Shown: positions 17,574 to 26,493, counted from the first letter of the stretch. The stretch is 64,000 bases of DNA from Alphaproteobacteria bacterium (GCA_037200445.1 JBBCGH010000001.1:5344001-5408000); one strand, 5' to 3'. Numbers and translations are program-made. The notes: generated by a model not told the origin, from the sequence alone.

Positions 17574-17792
17574 CGCACGCTCGCAGAGCGCCTTCACGCC
17601 CTGGCCGAGCGCTGGGGTACCGAGATCGAGGCGCAGCCGCGCGCCGATTTCGCCAAGCTGCGCAAGGCGCTCGCCGATTTCATCGAGAGCCGCGCGCCGG
17701 GACCCAATCCGAACGACCACCCGGCGCTCAACGAGCGCGGGCGGTACTCGAAGCGCAGGCGCGAGCATGCACGGATGCTGGAGAGGGAGTGA
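17574..17792 (+). pseudogene. Shortened second copy of the hypothetical regulator (copy B)
   Basis: Matches the 3' part of the gene at 14455-15141 from the codons for RTLAERLHAL to the stop. It lacks the N-terminal HTH-like region and an internal 54-codon stretch; the junction falls exactly between two copies of GAGGCGCTCG present in copy A (14851 and 15013), giving an in-frame 162-bp deletion. An open frame of 86 codons remains from TTG 17532. Similarity continues past the stop to about 17927. It is most simply a relic of a duplication. Confidence 0.7.
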
Positions 17793-17798
17793 GACGAG

Positions 17799-17927
17799 AT
17801 GTCCGATTTCAGAGATGTAGCAGTCATGAACATGACGCGCCGGGAAGGTCCGATGCCCGTGGCTGGCCATGGGATCCCGTTCGCCGCCGGGAGCCTCTGC
17901 GGAAGACGAAGCCAACGCAAAAACTGA
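17799..17927 (+). other. Small conserved downstream frame (42 codons), copy B
   Basis: Follows copy B as the 29-codon frame follows copy A: same start context (GAGACGAGATGTCC) and the core MTRREGP. It contains about 40 additional bases in its middle relative to copy A and ends in a similar NAKTD/QRKN region. Coding status is uncertain. Confidence 0.3.
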
Positions 17928-18155
17928 TGAAATACCGATAAGTGCAAAACACATTCGCTGTTCATCTTGTTATCCTTTTGGCCGGAAAATACCGACCGCG
18001 GCAACACGCTCGCGAATAGTGTTCCAGCAAGTCCACATTATTAACTGGACTTCAAACGCACCGACGACCATATGTGCGGCATCATCGGCACGGCCCTTCC
18101 TAGGCGCCGGTGGCTGAGAGTTCGGTAGCGCTCCCGCCTGTGACGGGAGATCGCT

Positions 18156-18332
18156 ATGGAGCCAGAAGCCAGCAACCCCGATCAACTCCAGAAGTACCGC
18201 CCGGCGTGCACCAGATGTGGCGCCCCAACGATGCTTGCCCGGATCGAACCATCGGGTGAGCCGGGCTATGACTATCGCACCTTTGAGTGTCCGGCCTGCG
18301 GCAACCTTGACGGCGCCGTGCTCAAGTTCTGA
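18156..18332 (+). CDS. Small zinc-ribbon-like protein (two CxxC pairs)
   Basis: A 58-residue protein read from ATG 18156, with GGGAG ten bases upstream. It contains CTRCGAPTMLARIEP and, 20 residues on, FECPACGN: two CxxC knuckles in the spacing of a small zinc ribbon, followed by a short C-terminal strand (AVLKF). Short proteins with the phrase CGAPTMLARIEP are common and conserved in Bradyrhizobium relatives; their role is unknown. A strong terminator follows at 18399-18444. Confidence 0.75.
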   Translation: MEPEASNPDQLQKYRPACTRCGAPTMLARIEPSGEPGYDYRTFECPACGNLDGAVLKF

Positions 18333-18398
18333 GGAACGCGCTCTTTCGGTTGGGGGCCTCGTTATTGATCCGGGCTTCTCACAGGCTGTCCCGGATCA

Positions 18399-18444
18399 GC
18401 CCCGGCGCGTTGTTTGCCCCCACCCCCGCGCGCCGGGGCGTTTT
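18399..18444 (+). terminator. Rho-independent terminator
   Basis: A perfect 11-bp stem GCCCCGGCGCG/CGCGCCGGGGC (18399-18409 with 18429-18439) followed by GTTTT. It lies 66 bases after the small zinc-ribbon gene. Confidence 0.7.
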
Positions 18445-18621
18445 GGTTGGCGGCATTGATGGCGGTGCGACCCGGAACACGAGCCTGCGCCTCGAAATAT
18501 AGGTACCGAAACCCGAATCAATAGCGATGAGGCTAGCTGGATCGGCAGGTGGCGCGGATGAAGGCAGCGACGCAATGGAGCGGGTTGTGGAAGCGCTTGC
18601 GCGTACCAGAAGGGAGTGGCC

Positions 18622-18840
18622 ATGACGACTACAAGGCAAATCGCGACCGAACTCTATAGGGCCATTCGCGTTCTTGGCGGCGGCGCGCAACTGCTTTCCA
18701 TCGTGGGCAGCTACGGTGACACGCTGCACGATGATGACGTGCTGACAATGTTACGCGCTTGGAATGATCGGCGCGACGGCCCTCTCGGGGCCGCCGATCA
18801 AAATTACCAGCCGCGCGATGCGAATTCGGGTTCGGCCTGA
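18622..18840 (+). CDS. Small hypothetical protein
   Basis: 72 residues from ATG 18622, preceded by AGAAGGGAG at ideal distance. The first about 45 residues (TTTRQIATELYRAIRVLGG, then LLSIVGSYGDTLHDDDVLTM) look like a compact helical domain; the tail is polar. Similar short proteins occur in Bradyrhizobium relatives without known function. There are no membrane segments or cysteines. The good ribosome-binding site is the main support. Confidence 0.6.
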   Translation: MTTTRQIATELYRAIRVLGGGAQLLSIVGSYGDTLHDDDVLTMLRAWNDRRDGPLGAADQNYQPRDANSGSA

Positions 18841-19248
18841 GTGGTAGTGGGTACGGCAACTCCAATATCCCCCCGCCGATAACGACCGAGCTGAAGCCCG
18901 GCGATGCGGTGTCCGGCGCAGGCTGCGCGCTCGACGATTTGCGCGGCTTACCGGCTTGTACCAAGAGAGCGACCCGGCGTGGCAGCAGCATACGATGTGT
19001 GGGCGATGTCCGCTTATGGCCGACAGCCGGCGGCATCCCGAGTGAGCTGACTGCCGACTTCGTCCAAGACCAGAAGTGAGAATGAAGGTCCATCCGCTTG
19101 GGCTGACTCACACGCGAACTCTCATCGTAGAAATCGACGGGACTGTGAGACAACTCACGCTTGATCCGGTTTGCGTGGCGCATGGTCGTGCTCACAAGCG
19201 GCCTGGTATCGGACCTCGCCCGCCCAATCACCCAACGGAGACTCGATC
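18841..19248. other. Gene-poor stretch
   Basis: About 400 bases in which I see no convincing gene. A 66-codon frame at 19076-19276 lacks a good ribosome-binding site and overlaps the next gene's signal peptide. The sequence includes GATGTCCGCTTATGGCC, a fragment of a kind often seen in intergenic repeats of this group. Confidence 0.4.
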
Positions 19249-19404
19249 ATGTTCAAGACCCTCATTGCTACGCTGATCCTCGCCACGGCTTCGGTCGCGC
19301 TGACCTCGAAAGTCAACGCCGGCCCGACGAGCAAGCATCCGACCCAGGCGGAGCTGAACTGGATGGATCGCGCCTCGCAGGTCTCTGACGCCGGCGCGCA
19401 GTGA
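19249..19404 (+). CDS. Small exported peptide
   Basis: A 51-residue frame with a clear signal peptide (MFKTLIATLILATASVAL, cleavage near VNA) and a short mature part of about 25 residues beginning GPTSKHPTQAELNWMDRAS. An upstream ACGGAG provides a weak ribosome-binding site. The size and layout match short secreted proteins scattered in Bradyrhizobium relatives. No function is known. Confidence 0.6.
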   Translation: MFKTLIATLILATASVALTSKVNAGPTSKHPTQAELNWMDRASQVSDAGAQ

Positions 19405-19414
19405 GCTTGGAGGA

Positions 19415-19448
19415 TCGGGGAGGCAGCCGCGATGCGGCGCCTCCCCGA
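19415..19448. other. Long hairpin between two small exported-protein genes
   Basis: TCGGGGAGGC (19415-19424) pairs with GCCTCCCCGA (19439-19448); inside, GCCGC pairs with GCGGC around GAT, with one bulged A. The 15-bp stem has no U-tract, so it could be an attenuating or mRNA-stabilising structure rather than a terminator. Confidence 0.6.
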
Positions 19449-19490
19449 ACGACCTCGCGCTGGGGGGCCCGGCCAACGAGGAGAACTCCA

Positions 19491-19691
19491 ATGTTATCCC
19501 GGAATCAATTTTCAGCGGTTGTTGGCGTCACTCTCTTTGTTTCTCATCTTGGCACGGCATCGTGCGGCGCTGCCGACCGTCATCGATCGTTCGACTCAGG
19601 CCAGCCGCTCGATTTGATCAACAAACCTGTGTGCTGGTCGTCGGAGCAACCTGATCCTTCGCGTAATTGCGATTTCGCGCAGAAATCCTAG
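19491..19691 (+). CDS. Small secreted protein with three cysteines
   Basis: 66 residues from ATG 19491, with GAGGAG eight bases upstream. A signal-peptide-like N-terminus (SAVVGVTLFVSHLGTA) precedes ASCGAADRH, which could be a lipobox-like or cleavage region; the mature part is polar with KPVCWSS and RNCDF. It follows the 51-residue exported peptide after a strong hairpin and may share its transcript. Function is unknown. Confidence 0.6.
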   Translation: MLSRNQFSAVVGVTLFVSHLGTASCGAADRHRSFDSGQPLDLINKPVCWSSEQPDPSRNCDFAQKS

Positions 19692-20159
19692 GCCTGACCA
19701 GGCGCTGCAAATCACTGAATGCAGCGAGGACGGAGTGTCGGCATGGGCACCCGGCATCCGTCTATCGAAGTGTGCGGGTCGTACCCGGCTCCGGCATGTC
19801 AGCAGCTTTTGATGTCTGCTGATGGCCCTCAGTAGACATCTCGCCATTGCGCCGCGAGAGTCCGAGCCTGCCCCGGAGCAGACGCCGCACACGGCAATCC
19901 AATTAGTCTAGGCGGAACCACCTGTGCGCGGAATGCCCGCTACGGCCGTGCGACGACAGGGCGATGTAAGCCCGCCAAGCAACCCCTATGCGTTCGGATA
20001 TCTGTAGTGGACTACGGTCTAGTGGCGCATTGCTGGTGCCCCGAATACGGATTGACCTCGGAAGCATCCGCGCAAACCTTTCGAGCATGCGTACATCAAT
20101 GCTTCGCGCAATGTCGGTGCTCAATCCGCATCTTTCTCCTGCAAACGAGGAGAGCCACA
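19692..20159. other. Gene-poor stretch with a hairpin
   Basis: About 470 bases without a supported gene. Its clearest element is the hairpin GATGTCTGCTGA-TGGCCC-TCAGTAGACATC at 19811-19840 (12 pairs, one G-U). The DUF4344 frame is open from 20007 but lacks start signals before 20160. Confidence 0.5.
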
Positions 20160-21110
20160 ATGCCGAACCACAACCTCTTCATCATGAGTGTGTTGGCCAG
20201 CCTGTTGGGAGCATATCCTGCTCAAGCACAACCGGCTCAACCGCCGGCCTCGACGACTTTCCAGAAAGAACTTACCGCCGATGCCCTGCAATTTCAGGCT
20301 CGCGTGGATCAGGCTGCGCATGCGTTGGAAAACGACCCGCAGCTGAAGAATCTGACGCACGAGCAGCGAAAGAACCTGGTCGAGTTTGCCGCCGGCAATA
20401 TGCTGTTCGCGTTCACCCACGAACTGGGACACGCGCTGGTCAGCGAAATGGGTCTGCCGGTACTTGGTAAAGAGGAGGATGCCGTCGATGCCTTCGCCGT
20501 CTTGTCGATGCTCGCCATCGGAGACACTGTTTCTGATCGCGTGCTCAATGAGACGGCGACCGGCTGGTTCATGGATGCTAAGCGCAACATCGCGGAGGGC
20601 ACAAAAGTACCCTTCTACGACGTGCACAGCATCGACAAGGTGCGCGCCGATGACATCGTCTGTCTGATGGTCGGTTCCGACCGGGCCAGGTTTGCGGCGG
20701 CCGCTACGAAGGCTGGACTGCCGCCCGATCGGCAGGCCAGCTGCTTCTACGACCACGATAATGCCCAGTGGTCATGGACGACAACGCTCAGGGCCCATTT
20801 GCGACCCGCCTCGCACCCGGCGCCAAAATTCGCCGTCACCTACGGCTCTGGCCAGGGGCAATACGATGCTTTGGCCAAGGCGTTTCAAAACATTGGAATA
20901 CTGGAACTGGTCTCCGGTCTGGCTGCCGACCGTTACATTTGGCGGCGGCCCATCAGTTTCGAAATGAAGACCTGCGGGGTGATCAACGCTCATTGGGATC
21001 CCGTGCACCAGGTTATCACCCTGTGTTACGAGCTGGGGCAGGATTTCGCCGACCTTTACCGCGGCTACGGGTTGACGCCGCCGCCCGTAGCGACTGCGAA
21101 AACAAAGTGA
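20160..21110 (+). CDS. DUF4344-family secreted metallopeptidase-like protein
   Basis: 316 residues from ATG 20160 (GAGGAGAGCC upstream). A signal peptide ends at AYPAQAQ. The metalloprotease-like motif FTHELGHALVSE (HELGH, residues 87-91) and a later acidic segment EEDAVDAFAVLSML with an expected third ligand match DUF4344. Two cysteine-containing parts, DDIVCLMVGSD and MKTCGVINAHWDP, are typical of the family. Substrates are unknown. It closes the lower-GC region; the next gene is convergent. Confidence 0.82.
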   Translation: MPNHNLFIMSVLASLLGAYPAQAQPAQPPASTTFQKELTADALQFQARVDQAAHALENDPQLKNLTHEQRKNLVEFAAGNMLFAFTHELGHALVSEMGLPVLGKEEDAVDAFAVLSMLAIGDTVSDRVLNETATGWFMDAKRNIAEGTKVPFYDVHSIDKVRADDIVCLMVGSDRARFAAAATKAGLPPDRQASCFYDHDNAQWSWTTTLRAHLRPASHPAPKFAVTYGSGQGQYDALAKAFQNIGILELVSGLAADRYIWRRPISFEMKTCGVINAHWDPVHQVITLCYELGQDFADLYRGYGLTPPPVATAKTK

Positions 21111-21255
21111 CGGCTTGAACTTCTTTGAGACGGTACTGTGCCGGTGTGATCAAGGCGGAAAAAAATCCGGTGCTGGCCCAGCGCCCATGATGCCGTCGCC
21201 AACGCCCCTCGATCAGCGCCTTCCACCGGCGAGAAGGAAGGTCGAACAGGCCCTG

Positions 21256-24200
21256 TCATCCGTTCGACAGCAGCCAGGCCTCGACATGGGTGCCGGCCGC
21301 ATCGCGCCAGAGCAGGTCGAGATGGCCGTCGTGATTGAAGTCGCCGACACCGGCCGGTGACCAACCCGCCGGATGCGCGCCGATGTCCACGCTGCCGGCC
21401 CAGTGGCCGTTTGCGATCAGCCAGATGTCGACATCGCCAGTCGTCGGGTTGAACCAGACGATGTCGGGCGTGCCGTCACTGTTGAAATCGCCGAAGCCGG
21501 CCGGCGCGTAGCCCGCGGGGTGCGTGCCGATATCGGTGCTGCCGGCCCAGTGGCCGTTGGATATCTTCCAGACATCGATGTCGCGCGTCGTCGGGTTGTA
21601 CCAGATGACATCGCTGGTGCCGTCATGGTCCATGTCGGCGGTGCCGATCGGCTGCCAGCCGGCCGGATGCGTGCCGATGTCGACGCTGCCCGCCCACTGC
21701 GCGTTCTGCATCATCCAGACTTCGGCGTCGTTGGTCGACGCGTTGTACCAGAGGATGTCGGCCGTGCCGTCGCCGTTGAAATCGCCGGGGCCAAGCAGCT
21801 GCGCGCCGAGCGGATGCGCGCCGACGGCCGAGCTGCCGGCCCACTGGCCGTTCTGGATTTTCCAGATGTCGACGTCGCCGTTTGACGGATTGTACCAGAG
21901 GATGTCGGGCGTGCCGTCGTGATTGTAGTCGCCGTTGCCGATCGGATTGTAGCCCGCGGGATGGGTGCCGATGTCGATGCTGCCCGCCCACTGTGCGTTG
22001 GAGATCTTCCACAGATCGACGTCGCGGTTCGAGGCGTTGAACCAGAGGATGTCGTTGGTCGAATCGTGATTGAAGTCGGCGGTCGAGAGCACGGTGTAGC
22101 CCGCCGGATGCGTGCCCATGTCGATGCTGGCGATCCAGTGCGGGGCAGAATCCTGGACGTTTGCGACGTCTACGGTGATGATCTGATTGTCCGACAGGGC
22201 GCCATCCGACGCGCTCACCTGCACGACGTAGCTGTTGTTGTGATCGGCATCTGCCGGCTGCTCGAAATCCGGCGCGGTCTTGAACGAGAGAACGCCGGTC
22301 GATGCATTGATCTGGAACAATCCCGCATCCGCCCCGCCCGAGATCGAGTAGGCGAGCGTGGTGCCGGCATCCGGATCGGTGGCGGCGACCGTGGTGACGG
22401 CGGTGCTGTTCTCGGGGATCGACACCGCGGCGATGTTGCCGCCGCCATTCGACGTGATCACCGGCGCTTGATTTGTAACCGAGCCGTCCCAGAGGATGTC
22501 GTTCGCCGTCAGGGTCACGCCTGCGGCCTGGATCAGCATGTCGTGGGTGCTATTGCCGTCCGTGTCCACGCGTACACTGGTTCCGGACGAATTGGTGGTG
22601 ATGGTGAACGACGCCGCGCCCGCAGCGTGCACCGGCCTCAGGTCTATCTTGTCCACGCCGACCTGAAAGTCCTGGATCACATCCGTCACGTTCAGCGTGC
22701 TGTCGTGGAAATCGCGATAGAGGAAGATGTCGGCGCCCGCGCCGCCGATCAGGATGTCGGCGCCCAAGCCGCCGATGATCAGATCATCGCCTGCGCCGCC
22801 ATCGATGCGATTGGCGACGGTGGTCCCGGCCAGCACATCGTTGAAAGCCGAACCGGTCACGTCTTCAAAACCGATCAACGTGTCGCTGCCTGCGTCGCTG
22901 CTCCCGAGCCCTACCGATAGCCCGGCCTGCAGATCGACAGACACACCCCCTGACGCCGTGTCGTAAACAACGCGATCGACCCCGGCGCCGCCATCCAGCA
23001 CGTCGTCACCGGGGCCGCCGTTGATTATGTCATTGCCCGCCTCGCCCTGGATCGCGTCATTGCCGGCCCCACCAAAGGCCTGGTCGTTGCCCGCGCCCAG
23101 CGCGACATTGTCGTTTCCGGCCGAGCCCACGAACCGGTCGTCCTGGCCGCTCAGCCGGAACCGTTCGATGCCGTCGAAGGTGTCGCCCGCCGCGTCGCCC
23201 GTGCCGACGGGCGTGGGGCCGCTGAGGTCGAGCGTCACCGCGCTGCCGAGCTCGTAGCTCGCCAGGTCGTCGTTGCCGTCGCCGCCAATCAGCACGTCGG
23301 CGTCGGCGCCGCCGAGCAGAATGTCGTTACCAGTCCCGCCGTCCAATCTGTCGGCGCCGCCCCAGCTCTCCAGGAAATCGTTGCCATCGCCACCGCTCAT
23401 GGTGTCGACGCCGTTGCCGCCGGTGATGCGGTCGTTCCCGTCGCCGCCGATCAGGGTGTTGTCGCCGTCCGCCACGGGAATCGTAGACTGGCTGCCGGCG
23501 ATGACGTCGTCGCCCGCCCCGCCGTCCACGAAATCGCTGCCGTCGCCGGCGGTGATGTTATCATTGCCTCCTCGACCATAGATAACGTCGTCACCCGTTT
23601 CGCCAAAAATCAGCTCGCGGATGTCGGTGCCGTACAGTTGGTCGCTATAGGGGCTGCCGTGCAGGTCGTCGATATTGAGGATCGTGTCGATCCCGGCCCC
23701 GAAGGTGTCCTGCGGGGTGGTGACCGCAAGATCCACATGCACGAAGTCTATGGCGCTGCGGTAATCGAGCGCGTTCTGGCTGGCACTGGCATTGCCCTGT
23801 ATGGAGTCGTTGCCGGGCCCGCCGATGAAGGTGTTGGTGCCGGGCCCACCGATCATGATGTCGTCGCCCGGGCCGCCGTCCAGGCGGTCGAGGGTCCCGC
23901 CGCCTTGGAGCGTGTCGTTCCCGCCACCGCCGTTCAGCTCGTTGATCCCCCCGCCGCCGTTCAGTGTGTCATTTCCCGCACCGCCGGTGATCACATTTCC
24001 CACACTGAAGCTGGGCCCCGCCGCGTCGTTGCCGAACACCGTCGTTGCGGTGTCCGAGGTGGTAACGTTGATCCGCGCGAGCCCGCCCAGGGTCAACGTC
24101 GATACGCCCGTGGTCAGCGTCAGCGCGATGCCGCCGCTGGTGTCGGGCCCTGTCACGGTCAGGTGGTCGACGCCGACCGTCGCGTTCTCGGGGCCATAGC

Positions 24201-24291
24201 CAGAGGCCAGCTGGATGATGTCGCCGGGGTTCGAAGCGGCCGCTGCTGCTGCGATGGTCGGGTATTGGCTGGGAACGAGGCGGGTGGTCAT
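21256..24291 (-). CDS. RTX exoprotein with cadherin-like domain and six FG-GAP/VCBS repeats
   Basis: 1011 residues from ATG 24291, chosen because it opens the PSQYPTIAAA beta-helix-like start; the frame runs further upstream without signals. There is no signal peptide. Residues about 100-540 carry many GGxGxDxLxGG calcium-binding nonapeptides (GGAGNDTLNGG, GGDGNDRITGG). A cadherin-like domain follows (about 610-715, VSIPENSTAVTTVAATDPDAG). Residues 718-1011 are six 49-residue repeats of the form QWAGSxDIGTHPAG..GDFNxDGTxDIxWxN, with calcium-loop DxNxDGxxD motifs, probably a six-bladed propeller. RTX proteins leave the cell by a type I exporter, but none is encoded here. Confidence 0.88.
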   Translation of the reverse strand: MTTRLVPSQYPTIAAAAAASNPGDIIQLASGYGPENATVGVDHLTVTGPDTSGGIALTLTTGVSTLTLGGLARINVTTSDTATTVFGNDAAGPSFSVGNVITGGAGNDTLNGGGGINELNGGGGNDTLQGGGTLDRLDGGPGDDIMIGGPGTNTFIGGPGNDSIQGNASASQNALDYRSAIDFVHVDLAVTTPQDTFGAGIDTILNIDDLHGSPYSDQLYGTDIRELIFGETGDDVIYGRGGNDNITAGDGSDFVDGGAGDDVIAGSQSTIPVADGDNTLIGGDGNDRITGGNGVDTMSGGDGNDFLESWGGADRLDGGTGNDILLGGADADVLIGGDGNDDLASYELGSAVTLDLSGPTPVGTGDAAGDTFDGIERFRLSGQDDRFVGSAGNDNVALGAGNDQAFGGAGNDAIQGEAGNDIINGGPGDDVLDGGAGVDRVVYDTASGGVSVDLQAGLSVGLGSSDAGSDTLIGFEDVTGSAFNDVLAGTTVANRIDGGAGDDLIIGGLGADILIGGAGADIFLYRDFHDSTLNVTDVIQDFQVGVDKIDLRPVHAAGAASFTITTNSSGTSVRVDTDGNSTHDMLIQAAGVTLTANDILWDGSVTNQAPVITSNGGGNIAAVSIPENSTAVTTVAATDPDAGTTLAYSISGGADAGLFQINASTGVLSFKTAPDFEQPADADHNNSYVVQVSASDGALSDNQIITVDVANVQDSAPHWIASIDMGTHPAGYTVLSTADFNHDSTNDILWFNASNRDVDLWKISNAQWAGSIDIGTHPAGYNPIGNGDYNHDGTPDILWYNPSNGDVDIWKIQNGQWAGSSAVGAHPLGAQLLGPGDFNGDGTADILWYNASTNDAEVWMMQNAQWAGSVDIGTHPAGWQPIGTADMDHDGTSDVIWYNPTTRDIDVWKISNGHWAGSTDIGTHPAGYAPAGFGDFNSDGTPDIVWFNPTTGDVDIWLIANGHWAGSVDIGAHPAGWSPAGVGDFNHDGHLDLLWRDAAGTHVEAWLLSNG

Positions 24292-24621
24292 GGGATAACC
24301 TGATAGAGGTATTGGGCTGCGCTGGAAAATTAGCGCATTTCGCGCGCTGCCAATATGCAGAAAACTTTCATTCGGAGGCCGCCGGAATCCGAGTGACCTT
24401 ATGGTGCTCTCCCCGCATTGAGCCGGGTTGGCGCGACAAGCAATTTGCTGTTCACCCGCGGGTAACCGGATGCGCCATCGACTTCGCGCGCGACGTGCGC
24501 GGCTCGATTGACTTCCCGCGCACGCGCGGTCTCTACTTGTCGCCTCTCTATTTTTTGCTCTCTCGTCTGCCTTCGCGGTCTGCCCACCCGTCACGCGACG
24601 ACGGCTCGTTGGAGGATTCAG

Positions 24622-25104
24622 ATGGCGTCAGACATCTTTGCCAAGCTCGGGGACATCAAAGGCGAGTCGATCGACGACAAGCACAAGGACGAAATCGAAA
24701 TCCTGTCGTACTCGTGGGGCGTCACGAGCGCAGCGCACGTCGGCGGCGCGGGTGGCGGTGCCGGGGCCGGCAAGGCCTCGTTCCACGATCTGTCCTTCAC
24801 GCACGCCATCGACAAGGCGACACCCCAGCTGCTGATGGCCTGCGCGACGGGCGTGCATTTCAAAGACGCGACCATCACGCACCGCAAGGCCGGCAAGGGC
24901 CAGCAGGAATACCTCATCATCAAGATGAACGACGTGATCGTCACCAGCGTCTCGCTCGGCGACGCGACCGGCCAAGCAGGCTCCGAGAACGTGAGCATCG
25001 CGTTCAACAAGGTCGATCTCGAATACAAGCCGCAGCTGCCGAACGGCCAGCTCGACGCCGGGGTCCATTTCAAGTTCGACCTCAAGGCCAACAAGGAAGG
25101 CTAG
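24622..25104 (+). CDS. Hcp-family protein (type VI tube-like), orphan
   Basis: 160 residues, ATG 24622 with GGAGG seven bases upstream. The Hcp beta-barrel family is recognisable: MASDIFAKLGDIKGES at the start, EIEILSYSWGV, then FTHAIDKATPQLLMACATG and ITHRKAGKGQQEYLIIKM, and SVSLGDATG, each at the expected spacing. Hcp hexamers form the inner tube of type VI secretion systems. No other type VI gene is in the window, so this is an orphan Hcp or a member of a related secreted family. It sits between an RTX protein gene (divergent) and a TPR-methyltransferase gene 12 bp downstream. Confidence 0.85.
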   Translation: MASDIFAKLGDIKGESIDDKHKDEIEILSYSWGVTSAAHVGGAGGGAGAGKASFHDLSFTHAIDKATPQLLMACATGVHFKDATITHRKAGKGQQEYLIIKMNDVIVTSVSLGDATGQAGSENVSIAFNKVDLEYKPQLPNGQLDAGVHFKFDLKANKEG

Positions 25105-25116
25105 ACCGCGGGCGTG

Positions 25117-26475
25117 ATGCCGGCGGCGCCGGCCGAGCGGTCCATGGATGTGCCGGAGGAATCGCGCGAGCTGACCCTCGAAGAGGCGATCATGGTCGCG
25201 ATCCTGCTGCAGAAGAACGAGCAATACGCCGCGGCGCACGAAATCTACGGCCGCGTATTCGAGGTAGCGCCCGGGCATCCGCGCGCCTTGCACTACGCCG
25301 GCCTGCTCGCGCACCAGCAAGGACGAAACGACGAGGCGCTTGCGCTGATCGAGCGGAGCCTCGCGCTCGCCCCCGATCAGGCGGACTGGCACAGCAATCG
25401 CGGCATCGTGCTGCAGTCGGCGGGCCGGCTCGAGGATGCGATCGAGGCGTACCGCCGCGCGATCGCGATCGATCCGGGCCATGCCAACGCGCACAGCAAT
25501 CTCGGCGTGCTGCTGCGCGCCACCGGAGACGCGGAGCAGGCGGAAGCCGCCTATCGCGCGACCGTCCGCCTCGACCCTGGGCACATCGATGGCTGGACCA
25601 ATCTCGGCATCCTGCTCAATGCGCAAAAACGCACGCAGGAAGCCGCGGCGTGCTACTCGAAAGTCATCACGCTGCAGCCGAAGCACCGCGATGCGCGCAA
25701 GCTGCTCGCGCTGGCGCACTGCACGCTCGGCGAAATCGATGCGGCGGTGCGCATCTTTCAGGACTGGCTCGCCGAAGCGCCGGACGATCCGGTCGCGCGG
25801 CACATGCTCGCCGCCTGCACCGGGCGGGAGATCCCGGCGCGCGCATCGGATGGATTCGTGCAGTCGACGTTCGACAGCTTCGCGGCGAGCTTCGAGTCCA
25901 AGCTCGCCAAACTCTCCTATCGCGCGCCCGCGCTGATCGCCGCGATGCTCGAGGACTGCGGCCTTGAGCCTGCGCATCGCCTCGATGTGCTCGATGCCGG
26001 ATGCGGGACCGGACTGTGCGGCGCGCTGGTCGCGCCGTTTGCACGCCGGCTCGTCGGGGTCGACCTGTCGGAGGGAATGCTCAGGCAGGCCGCGGAGAAG
26101 ACCATCTACCATGCACTCACGAACGCGGAGCTGACCGAGTATCTGATCGACCATCGCGCGGCCTTCGACCTGATCGTGTCGGCCGACACGCTCTGCTACT
26201 TCGGCGACCTTGCCGGCGTGACGGCTGCCGCCGTGCAAGCGCTGCGGCCCAACGGGCTGTTCGTGTTCACGCTCGAACACGCCACCGGCGAAACGAACAG
26301 CTACCGGCTGGAACGGCACGGCCGCTACAGCCACGCCCAGGACTATGTCGAGCGGCTCCTCGCCGGCGCCGGATTGCAGCCGACAATCGCGCGGGCCGAG
26401 TTGCGCACGGAGGCGGGCGCGCCGGTCGCGGGGTTGGTGGTGTGTGCGAGGAAAGCGGGCTCAGCCGTTCACTGA
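25117..26475 (+). CDS. TPR-repeat protein fused to SAM-dependent methyltransferase
   Basis: 452 residues from ATG 25117; ATG 25144 is also possible. Residues about 20-225 are five or six tetratricopeptide repeats (for example AIEAYRRAIAIDPGHANAHS). A class I methyltransferase follows (about 270-420) with motif I LDVLDAGCGTGLCGAL and acidic loop GVDLSEGML. This layout resembles TPR-methyltransferases thought to modify proteins or small molecules. It starts 12 bp after the orphan Hcp gene on the same strand, so the two are probably co-transcribed. A terminator follows at 26494. The target is unknown. Confidence 0.85.
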   Translation: MPAAPAERSMDVPEESRELTLEEAIMVAILLQKNEQYAAAHEIYGRVFEVAPGHPRALHYAGLLAHQQGRNDEALALIERSLALAPDQADWHSNRGIVLQSAGRLEDAIEAYRRAIAIDPGHANAHSNLGVLLRATGDAEQAEAAYRATVRLDPGHIDGWTNLGILLNAQKRTQEAAACYSKVITLQPKHRDARKLLALAHCTLGEIDAAVRIFQDWLAEAPDDPVARHMLAACTGREIPARASDGFVQSTFDSFAASFESKLAKLSYRAPALIAAMLEDCGLEPAHRLDVLDAGCGTGLCGALVAPFARRLVGVDLSEGMLRQAAEKTIYHALTNAELTEYLIDHRAAFDLIVSADTLCYFGDLAGVTAAAVQALRPNGLFVFTLEHATGETNSYRLERHGRYSHAQDYVERLLAGAGLQPTIARAELRTEAGAPVAGLVVCARKAGSAVH

Positions 26476-26493
26476 CGCACGCGGCCAAAGCAA

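Noticed and set aside
21256-24291. CRISPR array in the repeat-rich RTX gene region
   Set aside because: The repeats are coding, in frame with a protein, vary in sequence and have no regular spacers.
24622-26475. A type VI secretion locus
   Set aside because: Only an Hcp-like gene is present; no sheath, baseplate, ClpV or membrane-complex gene lies in the window.
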